60,589 bases of DNA from Phycisphaerales bacterium (GTDB lineage: Bacteria; Planctomycetota; Phycisphaerae; Phycisphaerales; SM1A02), in the NCBI GenBank assembly GCA_009692045.1, contig SIAA01000009.1, positions 1-60,589 on the forward strand, read 5' to 3'. Both the position numbers and the translations under genes were made by a program. Under the pieces are notes generated by a model, which made no database searches, was not told the DNA's origin, and saw only the letters and a program-made list of their open reading frames with translations. Below, in pieces: positions 9,367-18,537 of the stretch (position 1 is its first letter; every line of letters starts with the position of its first letter).

Positions 9367-11682
9367 TCAATCCAACCGCGCCCATCGTCTTCCTGTCCAT
9401 TCGATGCCCAACAAGCCAAGGAGCAGGATTAGGGCCAGTGGGCTGCTCCAAATCCGATCGTGTTTCATTCGCTCGATCACTACCGATCTGTTGGGAAGCA
9501 TGTCTGCAAGTTGGGCCAGAGTGTCGGGAGTAAGCGCCGCTCCGTTGGTCTCTTGGGCGATCATTCTCAACAACGCATGGTCTGACTCGGGGTGTGCCAT
9601 TTCCTCATCCATCCGCAACACCTCGACTCGCACCGTTGTCTTTACTCCCTCGCTTGGGGCTTCGAACGTCACCTGGCGCTTGCCTTCGATTGTGGGGGTC
9701 CACGAGCCCACAAACGCGTTCGCTCCAACTCCCTCCAAGTCGAGAGTAACCCTCTCCTGTGCTGCGACTCCGCTGGGATCAACCACATCAACCTCGACAC
9801 TTGCCAGACCTGACAGCGAACTCTTTGAGTCAAGTACCTCAAGCCGAAGCAATGTGGCTGATCCGACGCTCACGCGCGACGGCGACGCCTCTAGCCTGAC
9901 TGGCGCCGATCCACCTTCCACGGTTGGTCTGGCCAACAATCGAATCAGGCTTATCCAAAACCTCTCTTGAAGCGATTCGCCGATCCCGTTACGCCACCGC
10001 CATGTCTCGTCGGTAGCAACATAGATCGAGTGGCCCGCGCCATAGCGCATGGTGGTCACAACCGGAGACGATTGAGCGGATCCAATCTCTGAATCAACCA
10101 ACACCTCCACCGTCGGCTTGAGATTGCCTGAATCGATCTGTTGCACCCATGAGAGTTGGGCCCATGGCGCCCCGCCCGGCAACAAGGTGGTTGGCCAGTA
10201 GGGATCATGGGTGTCAGAAAGGCGCAGCGCCCCCAGCCGCTTCGCCAGCTCTGTGGGGTGAGCCCACACCGCTTCTTGCAATCGATCAAGTTCGTATGGT
10301 GGGGTCATGGGCAGCAGGTCCTCGAGTGCGCTGCCACGCCATGTGGAGGGAGTACTCCTGCTGCCTGCTATCCACAATAATCCGATTCCACGCTTGGATA
10401 CAGCCTCTCTGATCGCCTCGGCTTGTGTTGCCGAGAGGTAACTCGCGGGGAGATCGCCGATGATTATCACATCAAAAGGCGTGAGTTCTTCTGCCCCTTG
10501 TGGAAGGCGCTGTAGTGGGGTGTCTCCCTCTTGGGCAAACTCGCGGTCTGCGGAGAGCAACATGATGGAACTATCTATGGATGGTTCGCGCACCAGCAGA
10601 TTCTTGAGGTAGCGATACTCCCAGCGCGGATAACCGTCTAGGTATAGCACGCGAATGGGGCGATCGATCATCTCCACCACCACTTCCCGCGTGTTGTTAC
10701 TGGGTGCCACATCTTCAGCACTTGATGAGACCCTGACTTTCCAGTGGGCATCGCCATCAATTTGTGTTCGTGCGATCAGGGGTGCATTGGCAACATCGTC
10801 AGAGAACTCCTCTGGACCAATGTTGGTGCGATCGACAACGACTCCGGTGGATTCATCAACCAACTCCACTGTGACCCCGGTGCCTGCCGCCAATCCGCGC
10901 TTGGTGATACGCGCGTTCATGGGGATGTCGTCTCGTACAAAGGCCCGCTCTGGTGCGGTTACCCACTCCACCGAGATGTCGCTTGGTGGCTGCTCGCCTC
11001 CCAGTGCCACAGTGAACACAGGAACCGCTCGCTGCTCCAACCCTTGTAACAGTGACCTGTCGACAGTGGTGGCGCTTCTACCATCGCTCACCAGAACGAT
11101 GCCGCTGGTGGGCCTAGAACCTGATCGGCGCATTGACTCGGTGAGAGCTTTGGCAATGTTGGTGCTCCACCCGGTGGGGTTGTTGAGGATTGGCTCGGCC
11201 TCTGCTCCTGTTTCAATTTCTTCCATGGCACCATGAAACCCCATCCACTCAATGTGGCGGCCCGAAGTTGCAACCTGATTCCACACCTGATGTCCGATCA
11301 CACCTCTGAGCTGTGACTCCCTGGTCTGTGTGGTAGCGGCGCCATCCCCCGCAGCCACATCAGCAACCAACATGCTCCTACTGCGGTCAAGCAACACAAA
11401 CACGGTGTCGTTCTCTCGCTCCTCAACAACTTCTACCAAGATTGGGCGGGCGAACAGCACCACTAGTAGAAGCACAAGCAGACCGCGACATGTGGCGAGT
11501 ATCCGTTTGCCGCGGCGAGGAATCCTCGAGTATGCCATCGCGGCTAGTCCTACCGCGGACGCGATCACCAACAACCACACCCATCCGGCAAGTGGGTGTT
11601 CCCAGTCAAGTCGAATTGTGTTGGCCGATTCCTCAACCTGGTTGAGACCCAACAACCAACGAAACCATGGCCAGGAGATCAT
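9367..11682 (-). CDS. VWA / glutamine-amidotransferase-like membrane protein
   Basis: The 771-residue product has two N-terminal membrane helices (about 30-50 and 60-85). A von Willebrand A-like domain follows, with a MIDAS motif of form DxSxS (LLDRSRSM, near residue 100), a TNIAKAL segment and a VLVSDGRS strand. Downstream lies a region like a class-I glutamine amidotransferase fold (RVLYLDGYPRWEYRYLKN, about 345-560) without an evident catalytic Cys. Then come a beta-sandwich and a C-terminal membrane helix followed by a short basic tail. Such proteins sit beside BatA-like partners in MoxR operons. It starts with ATG overlapping the stop of the upstream gene (ATGA). Confidence 0.85.
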   Translation of the reverse strand: MISWPWFRWLLGLNQVEESANTIRLDWEHPLAGWVWLLVIASAVGLAAMAYSRIPRRGKRILATCRGLLVLLLVVLFARPILVEVVEERENDTVFVLLDRSRSMLVADVAAGDGAATTQTRESQLRGVIGHQVWNQVATSGRHIEWMGFHGAMEEIETGAEAEPILNNPTGWSTNIAKALTESMRRSGSRPTSGIVLVSDGRSATTVDRSLLQGLEQRAVPVFTVALGGEQPPSDISVEWVTAPERAFVRDDIPMNARITKRGLAAGTGVTVELVDESTGVVVDRTNIGPEEFSDDVANAPLIARTQIDGDAHWKVRVSSSAEDVAPSNNTREVVVEMIDRPIRVLYLDGYPRWEYRYLKNLLVREPSIDSSIMLLSADREFAQEGDTPLQRLPQGAEELTPFDVIIIGDLPASYLSATQAEAIREAVSKRGIGLLWIAGSRSTPSTWRGSALEDLLPMTPPYELDRLQEAVWAHPTELAKRLGALRLSDTHDPYWPTTLLPGGAPWAQLSWVQQIDSGNLKPTVEVLVDSEIGSAQSSPVVTTMRYGAGHSIYVATDETWRWRNGIGESLQERFWISLIRLLARPTVEGGSAPVRLEASPSRVSVGSATLLRLEVLDSKSSLSGLASVEVDVVDPSGVAAQERVTLDLEGVGANAFVGSWTPTIEGKRQVTFEAPSEGVKTTVRVEVLRMDEEMAHPESDHALLRMIAQETNGAALTPDTLAQLADMLPNRSVVIERMKHDRIWSSPLALILLLGLLGIEWTGRRWARLD

Positions 11683-13817
11683 GATGCCATCTCTCTGCGC
11701 GCGTACTTGCGAGACAGAAGTGTTTCTATTCCCATGGCGGCGATGGCCAGAATGAAACAGGCACCAGCAAGCTGCTTTCCAGGGTGATTGTCTGTTGTTG
11801 GGTCTGTCACAATGGGGGTGTTAGTGACCCTTGTTGTATTGGGGGTCGCGGTTGTCTGAAGTGGGGCTAGCCACTTGCTGAGTTGTGTTTCGTCGACAGG
11901 CTCAATCGCAGCTGCGTTTCGATCAACCGCCACTGGTATGGTGGCGATGAGGCGGCCAGATGTGTCAAGCGCCTCGTACAGACCTGCGGTCTCCAGTGGT
12001 GGGCATGCGCCTGTTGCTGGATCAATGGGTGTGGCGATACCACTCTTGTTTTGATGGGTGGTTCTCCCCTCTATCAGTGTTGTGGCCCCTGTGGTGTGGG
12101 TGTCGATGCTGCCAACGCTCAGTGTTGGGGAACCAGACACCATGTCCTTTGCTGCGCGAACCAGTTCTTGCAACAGAGGAACCATCAGTGGCTTCGCGGG
12201 AAGATTGGTCCAGTCGAGCTCTGGTGTGATCGACATCAACACCAGCATTCCACTACCTACGGGGGTGGCTGTGATAAACGGGGTGCCATCGCTGGTTCGC
12301 AGCACAACATCGGACACCACTGACCCCACATCAATACTCAACTGTTGTGTGCAGATCACCGTTGGCGCCATTTCTTCCAATTCGGGCCAAATCAAGCGGA
12401 GTATCGGGTGTTGTGGTTGAGCTTGGGAGAGTGTGGTGGCTGGATTGTGTTGTTTGGGTTGGTCTCCTAGTTTCCAATCCAACCCCATCGACTCGACCAT
12501 GTGTTTGGTCCACTGCGACGAATTCACTGTCGGTGGTGGGGTGATGATCAACACACCCCTGTTCGAGACAAAGTGTTGCAGGGCTTCCCAACCACCTTTG
12601 TCACAGAGGTCGGGGCGAAGCAAGATTGCTGCGGAAAACGGCCGAAGTTTCTTGGCCGAGAGTGTGCTTGGCTCCATCGACTCCACCTCAATAGCCCCAG
12701 ATTCGCCTGGGGTGAGCGCTCTCTCTATCCATACCGAGGCTGGCGAGTCTCCAAGTGAAACATTATCGAATCGTGGCCGGTCGATCAGGGCGACCCGAAT
12801 CTCGTTTGTTGTGCGAATCACGGTGTGCAGGGTGTTGTCGGCAGGCTGGTCGTCGGTGGTGATGCTCGCCTCTATTCCTATCTCTGCTGGCGCGATTGCC
12901 TGCTCTTGCCTGAGCAGTATTGATGCCGACGCGTTTGTTTGGCCAGGGTTGAAGTGTGCTGGCCCGCTTGCCTCGTTCCCGTTTGTGTCGGTGATCTGAA
13001 CGACGATGGTCGCTGCCTCGGTGGCACTTGCATCGGATCTGCTCACTTGTGCCAAGAGTTGAATTTCCCTCTCTCGCAATGAGGCTGCGGACCGTTTGGT
13101 CGCTACCGAACGCAGCTGAAAGTTGATTGGTTGACTCGTAAGTGGTTTTGAAATCTCCATTGTTGGGGCGTTGTTTGCTCCAACCACTTGGAGTGACTGC
13201 CCAAAATCTGTGCTACCTGTTCGCCATGCCGAGAGAATTTTCCATTGCGCCCGAGCCAAAGAAAAGGCTCCTTTGGCTCGCAGCGCTCTGATGGCGCCCG
13301 GCAGGTTGGTGGGGGACTCGCTCTGGGTGATGGCGGTAATCCCTGACCGAACCGTCTCGATGTCCAATGATGGTGGGTAGGTGCCTTGTTGTGGATCGGC
13401 GATAGGGACGAATCCCACCCTGTCCCCTGGCCCTAGGGTGTCCAGTTCTGCTCTGGCCTGTGCCTTTAGTTCCTCGAGGATTGTTGATGATCCAGATCTC
13501 TCGCTGGATGCAACACCGTTGTCGATGAGCAGCATCAGTGTTCGTTGTTGATGCTCGGTAGAACCTGGTGGGGTGCCCCAGAATGGAGCCGCGATTCCCA
13601 GTCCAGCCATGGTGACGAGCAAGCACCGTGTTAGAAGGAGCAGAAGTCGCTCAAGTCGGCGTCGCCTCTCTACCCTCCTTACGGCGCGGCGCAGCAGCTC
13701 CATCGATGGCCAGTCGATTGGTTGCTTGCGCCGCCTAAACAGCAGATGAATCAGAATTGGAATGCTGACTGCTGTGGCTGCCACCACAGCTAGAGATGCC
13801 GATCCAATACCAATCAT
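11679..13817 (-). CDS. BatA-type membrane protein (aerotolerance regulator N-terminal domain)
   Basis: The 712-residue product opens with the typical BatA N-terminal two-helix module: a first helix ending HLLFRRRKQPIDWPSMELL, a charged RRVERRRRLERLLLL segment and a second helix. A VWA-like region starts LLIDNG, where the MIDAS DxSxS is degenerate. A long beta-rich extracytoplasmic part follows, and one C-terminal membrane helix with the tail SRKYARREMAS. It is linked by 4-bp overlaps to both neighbours. The family is thought to form periplasm-facing complexes activated by MoxR ATPases. The degenerate MIDAS makes metal binding by this subunit doubtful. Confidence 0.85.
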   Translation of the reverse strand: MIGIGSASLAVVAATAVSIPILIHLLFRRRKQPIDWPSMELLRRAVRRVERRRRLERLLLLLTRCLLVTMAGLGIAAPFWGTPPGSTEHQQRTLMLLIDNGVASSERSGSSTILEELKAQARAELDTLGPGDRVGFVPIADPQQGTYPPSLDIETVRSGITAITQSESPTNLPGAIRALRAKGAFSLARAQWKILSAWRTGSTDFGQSLQVVGANNAPTMEISKPLTSQPINFQLRSVATKRSAASLREREIQLLAQVSRSDASATEAATIVVQITDTNGNEASGPAHFNPGQTNASASILLRQEQAIAPAEIGIEASITTDDQPADNTLHTVIRTTNEIRVALIDRPRFDNVSLGDSPASVWIERALTPGESGAIEVESMEPSTLSAKKLRPFSAAILLRPDLCDKGGWEALQHFVSNRGVLIITPPPTVNSSQWTKHMVESMGLDWKLGDQPKQHNPATTLSQAQPQHPILRLIWPELEEMAPTVICTQQLSIDVGSVVSDVVLRTSDGTPFITATPVGSGMLVLMSITPELDWTNLPAKPLMVPLLQELVRAAKDMVSGSPTLSVGSIDTHTTGATTLIEGRTTHQNKSGIATPIDPATGACPPLETAGLYEALDTSGRLIATIPVAVDRNAAAIEPVDETQLSKWLAPLQTTATPNTTRVTNTPIVTDPTTDNHPGKQLAGACFILAIAAMGIETLLSRKYARREMAS

Positions 13818-14806
13818 GGCGATCGTCGCCTATCAAACGCCTCCCGCTTGGCCAGTAGAGCCGATAGGGCTGGCCCCACCGACTCGTGGGTGTCCAGCGT
13901 GATCTGGTCAAATCCTGCTCCTCTTGCTGCTCGTCCGATACCGCTCAGGTGAGTCTGTAGCTCCTCTAGGTAGGCGTGCCTAGCTGCCTGAACATCTACC
14001 TCCAACTGTTCAGAGTCCTCCAGCCCTCGGAATGGGGCTGACTCGTGGAAGTCAAACCGAAGTTCCTGTCGATCCAGGGTTGTCAGCAGAATGGCATCGC
14101 TGCCGGCGTGCTTCAGCCGCGCCAGACCAGCTCGCAGTGAGTCAATGGGGAACATGAAGTCTGACAACAGACAGAACAGGGCCCTATTTTGGGTCTGCAC
14201 CAGAACCTGCTCTATCGATCTCTCAAAGTCGGTTGGGCCGTCGATGGGAGCACAACCAAGGCAGTGAACGATTTGTCGCCACTGATCTCTGGCGCTGGAT
14301 CGTTTGACGAGTGCGTGCAGCCGGTCTGAGAAAATGCCTACCCCGACTCGGTCGCGCTGTGTCAAACACAGATAGGCAATCGCGGCCGCGCAGGCGGTGG
14401 CGTGGTCAAACTTGGTCCAACTGTTGGTTGCTTTGGTTGCTGCGGTACCGCCCCAACCTTGCTTTACGCCCAGAGTCCCGAATCGCATGGAGGCGGACGC
14501 GTCAACCATGATCACCACATCAAGATTCGTCTCCTGCCGAAACTGCTTCACATACAACTTGTCACTTCGTCCGAATACTTTCCAATCGAGATGGCGAACA
14601 CTGTCACCGGCGGCGTATTGGCGGTGAGAGGAGAACTCCACAGCAGATCCCTGTCGCGGTGACTTGTGCATCCCATTCATAGCGCCCTCTGCCACAGCCT
14701 TCGCTCGCAACTCAAAAGGAGCAAGTTGCATCAGGGTTTCTGGTGCGAGATACTGCTCGGCCCTCAGGGGGGCAGAACCACCATTAATGCCGCCATCCTG
14801 CGGCAT
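13814..14806 (-). CDS. DUF58 domain protein
   Basis: This 330-residue cytoplasmic protein has the DUF58 hallmarks: a GSAVEFSSHRQYAAGDSVR stretch, then HLDWKVFGRSDKLYVKQF, then a VWA-like domain whose MIDAS is VDASASMRFG. DUF58 proteins follow MoxR genes almost universally and are thought to be clients or adaptors of the MoxR ATPase. The gene sits 3 bp downstream of the moxR stop and overlaps the BatA-like gene by 4 bp, consistent with co-translation. The exact ATG is supported by its position directly after moxR. Confidence 0.92.
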   Translation of the reverse strand: MPQDGGINGGSAPLRAEQYLAPETLMQLAPFELRAKAVAEGAMNGMHKSPRQGSAVEFSSHRQYAAGDSVRHLDWKVFGRSDKLYVKQFRQETNLDVVIMVDASASMRFGTLGVKQGWGGTAATKATNSWTKFDHATACAAAIAYLCLTQRDRVGVGIFSDRLHALVKRSSARDQWRQIVHCLGCAPIDGPTDFERSIEQVLVQTQNRALFCLLSDFMFPIDSLRAGLARLKHAGSDAILLTTLDRQELRFDFHESAPFRGLEDSEQLEVDVQAARHAYLEELQTHLSGIGRAARGAGFDQITLDTHESVGPALSALLAKREAFDRRRSP

Positions 14807-14809
14807 TTC

Positions 14810-15874
14810 CTAGCTCACTAGCCTGCTCAAGGCTTCGCTGTTGGAACCTCCTGGTTCCTGGGTGGAGATTTCCGCGAGCAGCGCGGCGACGATATCGCTG
14901 CTGCTTACTCCGTCAGCCTGAGCGTTGAAATTCGTAAGTATGCGGTGGCGCATCACCGATGGTGCCAGCCGCCTCATGTGTTCAAGTTTGACATGGTGCG
15001 ATCCATCCAACAGTGCCGCGGCCTTGGCGGCGAGCACGAGGCACTGACTTGCCCTGGGCCCGGCGCCCCACGAGATGTAGTCGCGCACAACTTTGGGAGA
15101 TTCGGATGAAACTCTGGTGGATCGCACTAATCGCAGCGCGTATTGAATGAGGTGATCTGCTATCGGCACCATCCGTACCAACTCTTGGACGCGCAAACAG
15201 TCCTCTGCTCCCAGCACTGCCAGGGGATGCGCTGTTGCTCCCGAGGTTGTGCGTCTGACAATCTCCGCCTCCTGTGATTGGCTTGGATACTCGATACGAA
15301 CATGGAGCATGAATCGGTCGAGTTGTGCCTCTGGTAGGGGATAGGTCCCCTCCTGCTCGATTGGGTTCTGAGTGGCCAGTACAAAGAATGGCTGGGGCAG
15401 TTGGTGTGCTTCGCCGCCGCTGGTCACTTGGCCCTCCTGCATCGCCTCCAGCAGGGCGGACTGGGTCTTGGGTGGGGTGCGGTTTATCTCGTCGGCGAGC
15501 ACAACATTGGCAAAGATGGGTCCGCGTAGAAACCGGAGTTCGCGCGTGTGGTTTGTCTTGTCCTCCTGAATCACCTCGGTGCCAGTCACGTCGGATGGCA
15601 TCAAGTCGGGGGTGAACTGAATGCGGGCAAACTTCAGGCTGAGTGTCTTGGCCAGTGAAGAAATAATGAGCGTCTTGGCTAGTCCAGGAACGCCCTCTAC
15701 CAGAGCATGCGCACCACAGAACACGCTCACAAGAAGTTGATCGATCACCTCGTCCTGCCCTACCACAACCTTGGCGATTTCATCACGAATTGCTCGGTGG
15801 GCACCCCGAACCGCGGCGGCGGCCACTGTTAAATCCGATGAGTGAAGATTCGTGTGCGGGCCAGGTGAATCCAT
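14810..15874 (-). CDS. moxR: MoxR-family AAA+ ATPase
   Basis: A 354-residue AAA+ ATPase of the MoxR/RavA group. Visible motifs are VVGQDEVIDQLLV, a Walker A-like EGVPGLAKT, a Walker B region ADEINRTPPKTQSALLEAMQ, sensor-type LATQNPIEQEGTYPLPEAQ and a C-terminal lid. MoxR ATPases act as chaperones for assembly of metal-dependent or VWA-containing complexes. Here it is the first gene of the seven-gene operon reading leftward and therefore probably energises maturation of the downstream VWA proteins. Only 47 bp separate its ATG from the divergent mutM start, so both promoters must lie in or near that gap. Confidence 0.95.
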   Translation of the reverse strand: MDSPGPHTNLHSSDLTVAAAAVRGAHRAIRDEIAKVVVGQDEVIDQLLVSVFCGAHALVEGVPGLAKTLIISSLAKTLSLKFARIQFTPDLMPSDVTGTEVIQEDKTNHTRELRFLRGPIFANVVLADEINRTPPKTQSALLEAMQEGQVTSGGEAHQLPQPFFVLATQNPIEQEGTYPLPEAQLDRFMLHVRIEYPSQSQEAEIVRRTTSGATAHPLAVLGAEDCLRVQELVRMVPIADHLIQYALRLVRSTRVSSESPKVVRDYISWGAGPRASQCLVLAAKAAALLDGSHHVKLEHMRRLAPSVMRHRILTNFNAQADGVSSSDIVAALLAEISTQEPGGSNSEALSRLVS

Positions 15875-15921
15875 CTCTACCTCCGCGCTCTTGTGGCGTT
15901 GCTTGAGTATACGCTTGGTCT

Positions 15922-16722
15922 GTGCCAGAACTCCCTGAGGTTGAGTGCATTAGACGCTCGATATCAAGACAGCTGGTGGGTCACCGTATCAACGCTGTTG
16001 CAGTTCACCGCCTTGATGTCATTGAAGGTTCTGCCTCGCCCCGAGCGATGCTGTGTGGATCTCGTATCAAGGCTGTACTTCGTCATGGCAAGCGACTCGC
16101 CATTGTTGCTGCCAGCGGACGCGCGTTGGAAGTTCAGCTGGGTATGACGGGGGCTCTCTTGATCGGCACTAAACGAACGAAGCATCAGCATGTGACTTGG
16201 AGTGTTTCTGGGGGTATGTCTCTGGCCTTTGTAGACCCGAGGCGCTTTGGTGGCGTCCGTCCCTGGAAATCAGAGCGGGAGCTGCGCGACTCCTGGGCCG
16301 GCCTCGGACCAGATGCCCTACTGGCCACGGTCACCAGTCTGACTAGGGCGATCGGTGCTGCTCGGCGTCCCATCAAGGCGCTGCTGCTTGATCAATCCTG
16401 TATTGCCGGCATCGGCAACATCTACGCCGACGAGATTCTTCACGCGTCCGGGATCGATCCCAGACGATCCGCGCTGTTGCTGACGGATAGAGAGCGGAAG
16501 CTCATTGCCTCGCGCACCGTTCCCATCATGCGCCTCGCCGTACGGCATGGCGGTTCCACCATCCGCGACTACCAGCACACTGATGGCTCTAAGGGTGGGG
16601 CGCAGTTGCTGCACCGTGTCTATGGTCGCGCTGGCCTTGCCTGCCTCGGTTGTTCCAGGTCTCTGATGCTTACCAAGGTCGCCGGAAGAACTACGGTTCT
16701 GTGCAGCCACTGCCAGAAGTGA
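15922..16722 (+). CDS. mutM: formamidopyrimidine-DNA glycosylase
   Basis: The 266-residue protein starts (GTG) with PELPEVE, where the N-terminal Pro is the Schiff-base nucleophile and Glu the catalytic partner. It keeps the Lys in the beta-hairpin (HGKRL), a helix-two-turn-helix segment GIGNIYADEILH, and a C-terminal zinc finger with four Cys (CLGC near residue 243 and CSHC near the end). MutM removes 8-oxoguanine and FaPy lesions and cleaves the strand. Length is normal for the family. It is divergent from moxR and convergent with dnaA. Confidence 0.95.
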   Translation: MPELPEVECIRRSISRQLVGHRINAVAVHRLDVIEGSASPRAMLCGSRIKAVLRHGKRLAIVAASGRALEVQLGMTGALLIGTKRTKHQHVTWSVSGGMSLAFVDPRRFGGVRPWKSERELRDSWAGLGPDALLATVTSLTRAIGAARRPIKALLLDQSCIAGIGNIYADEILHASGIDPRRSALLLTDRERKLIASRTVPIMRLAVRHGGSTIRDYQHTDGSKGGAQLLHRVYGRAGLACLGCSRSLMLTKVAGRTTVLCSHCQK

Positions 16723-16763
16723 TGAACAGCATGATTGAGCCTGCTCGCTCCGATTCTTGCCTG

Positions 16764-16799
16764 TAGTAGTAGTTATTTAATACTCAGTAGTAGTAATGA
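16764..16799 (+). promoter_or_regulatory. DnaA-trio-like TAG/TAA repeats
   Basis: Three TAG steps occur at 16764-16772, followed by TTATTTAAT. A second run reads TAG TAG TAA TGA at 16788-16799. Repeated 3'-(G/A)AT-5' trinucleotides next to a DnaA box are the published DnaA-trio element, on which DnaA loads to open the origin. The reverse-strand box at 16811-16819 lies 11 bp away across a short spacer. Function is inferred from the pattern alone. Confidence 0.5.
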
Positions 16800-16810
16800 C
16801 AGCGTCGTTT

Positions 16811-16819
16811 TGTTGACAA
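16811..16819 (-). promoter_or_regulatory. DnaA box, one mismatch
   Basis: Read on the minus strand the site is TTGTCAACA, which differs from the TTATCNACA consensus only at the third base. It sits next to the TAG-step region, where the origin-unwinding model expects a box. Confidence 0.45.
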
Positions 16820-17009
16820 CTGTCAGGTTGTCGGCGTAAGCCTCAACAGCGACACTAGTTACCCACCAATCAACAAACCGAATAGCTGTCGGCACCCCGT
16901 CTATTGCAGTCGGCCACTTCCTTGAAACAACCACCAACAGCGCCACAAGCGACACAATCACCAGGTTATCGGCGAGGAGCACCAGACAAGAGCTACGCCG
17001 TTTGACAAG

Positions 17010-17018
17010 TTATCCACA
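17010..17018 (+). promoter_or_regulatory. DnaA box, perfect TTATCCACA
   Basis: An exact match to the classical high-affinity DnaA box, 62 bp from the end of dnaA. It is the only perfect copy I found in the intergenic gap. Confidence 0.7.
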
Positions 17019-17079
17019 ACCAAGTCACACCAATACCACCAACAAAAAACACCGGCAAACGGCTCGGTTGGTTTGGTTA

Positions 17080-18432
17080 TTAGACCCGTGCACCAATCAG
17101 TTCTTGAATGCGTGTCACAGCATCAAGAACCCTGGTGTCTAGTTCAATCTTGTTTGTGACACTTTTGACTGCGTGGAGCACTGTGGTGTGATCCCGACCG
17201 CCGATATATCCGCCTATTTCTTCCAGGCTGTACCTCGTGTGGCGTCTTGCCAGCCACATGCAAACCTGGCGGGGCAAGGTCACCGACTTATGGCGCTTCT
17301 TGCTGAGCAGGTCAACCATCTTCAGGTCGTAGTACTTCGTGACCGCTTCAAGGATCGACTGGATAGAAGGCTGTCCCGAAGCTCTCGCGACAGACGCACC
17401 CTCGTCACTCATGGCCGCACGAGCCAGCTCCAAGGAAATCGGTTGATTGTTAGCAAGAGAATACAGGCGCACTTTGGCCAACGCACCCTCGAGCTCGCGG
17501 ATGTTGGAATCGAATCTCGCCGCTAGATACGCCGGCACATCATCGGGAACAAAAAGCCCAAGAAGTTTCGCCTTGGACTTGAGAATGGACACCTTTGTTT
17601 CAAAGCAGGGGCGATCCATTCTCACCACAAGTCCACAGTTGAAACGGCTCACCAAGCGCTCTTCAAGGGCGGGTATGTCTGAGGGAGAGGCGTCTGAACT
17701 GAGCACGATCTGGTGACCGGCCTGATAGAGACTGTTGAAGGTGTGGAAAAACTCCTCTTGTGACTGATCACGCTTACTGAGGAAGTGGACATCATCAATG
17801 ACGAGCATCTCGGCATTGCGGAATCGGTGCCGGAAATCCCGCATCTTTCCCGCACGAACACACTCATGGAACAGGTCAATGAAGGAGTTGCAAGAGAGAT
17901 ACACAATCAGAGTCGAAGGTGATCTGCGGAGCACCTCCTGACATATCGCCTGCACCAAGTGGGTCTTTCCCAACCCCACCCCACCATGGATGAAAAACGG
18001 GTTGTAGGAGCGACCCAAATTTTCAGTTATTGCTTGAGCCGCAGCATGAGCCAGGCGATTGCTGGGACCAACCACGAACGAATCGAAGGAATAATCGGGA
18101 ACCAGCAGCCCTTGCTCCTCAACATCCAAACCATCCGTGCAAGTCTGTTCCGAGTTCGCTCCTGGTGTTTCACTCTCGACAAAACGCACCGCCAACAACC
18201 GTCCAGTTGCGCTCTGGACCGCTTCAGTGAACGCCTGAGCGCAAGACCTTTGTAGATATCGGAGCCGTACAGGCTGGGTAACCAAGAATCGAAGCACCCC
18301 AGACTCAATAGAGATTGGATTGATTTCATCGAACCAGTGACGGCACACATCCGGGTGCTGGGTGCGAAGGTGCAGAAGAATGGCATCCTTCAGATCCTGC
18401 CCAACATGATCAGTTGCGTTGCGTTTAGCCAT
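17080..18432 (-). CDS. dnaA: chromosomal replication initiator DnaA
   Basis: A 450-residue DnaA with all four domains: an N-terminal domain I, a short linker, an AAA+ domain with Walker A HGGVGLGKTH (near residue 150) and Walker B VIDDVHF, and a C-terminal helix-turn-helix domain carrying the DnaA signature GGRDHTTVLHAV. It binds DnaA boxes, melts oriC and recruits the replicative helicase. Length is normal. The ATG lies downstream of a good sigma70-type promoter (18465-18493). dnaN and gyrB are not adjacent, so the neighbourhood is not the classical dnaA-dnaN arrangement. Confidence 0.97.
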   Translation of the reverse strand: MAKRNATDHVGQDLKDAILLHLRTQHPDVCRHWFDEINPISIESGVLRFLVTQPVRLRYLQRSCAQAFTEAVQSATGRLLAVRFVESETPGANSEQTCTDGLDVEEQGLLVPDYSFDSFVVGPSNRLAHAAAQAITENLGRSYNPFFIHGGVGLGKTHLVQAICQEVLRRSPSTLIVYLSCNSFIDLFHECVRAGKMRDFRHRFRNAEMLVIDDVHFLSKRDQSQEEFFHTFNSLYQAGHQIVLSSDASPSDIPALEERLVSRFNCGLVVRMDRPCFETKVSILKSKAKLLGLFVPDDVPAYLAARFDSNIRELEGALAKVRLYSLANNQPISLELARAAMSDEGASVARASGQPSIQSILEAVTKYYDLKMVDLLSKKRHKSVTLPRQVCMWLARRHTRYSLEEIGGYIGGRDHTTVLHAVKSVTNKIELDTRVLDAVTRIQELIGARV

Positions 18433-18464
18433 TATTGTTCTGATCCCACAAGAAGCGGGGGCGA

Positions 18465-18493
18465 AATGTAGACCAGCGTTCCACAGGTGTCAA
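18465..18493 (-). promoter_or_regulatory. sigma70-type promoter of dnaA
   Basis: On the minus strand a perfect -35 TTGACA (18488-18493) is followed after 17 bp by a -10 TACATT (18465-18470), about 30 bp upstream of the dnaA ATG. It lies in the 105-bp gap after the MBL-fold gene, so dnaA can be transcribed independently of it. Confidence 0.6.
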
Positions 18494-18537
18494 TCTGAAC
18501 GAGTAATCGTGGATCACCGCCAAAAAACAGAAACAAA

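Larger units (their letters stand above)
16723..17079. other. candidate chromosomal replication origin (oriC)
   Basis: This 357-bp gap lies between the convergent 3' ends of mutM and dnaA, so it has no promoter duty to explain it. I see no credible ORF. It contains one perfect DnaA box (17010-17018), one near match on the other strand (16811-16819) and TAG-step runs in an AT-rich patch (28 of 40 bases at 16761-16800 are A or T). Proximity to dnaA supports an origin. Position alone does not prove it, since the gap is at the 3' rather than the 5' side of dnaA. Confidence 0.6.
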
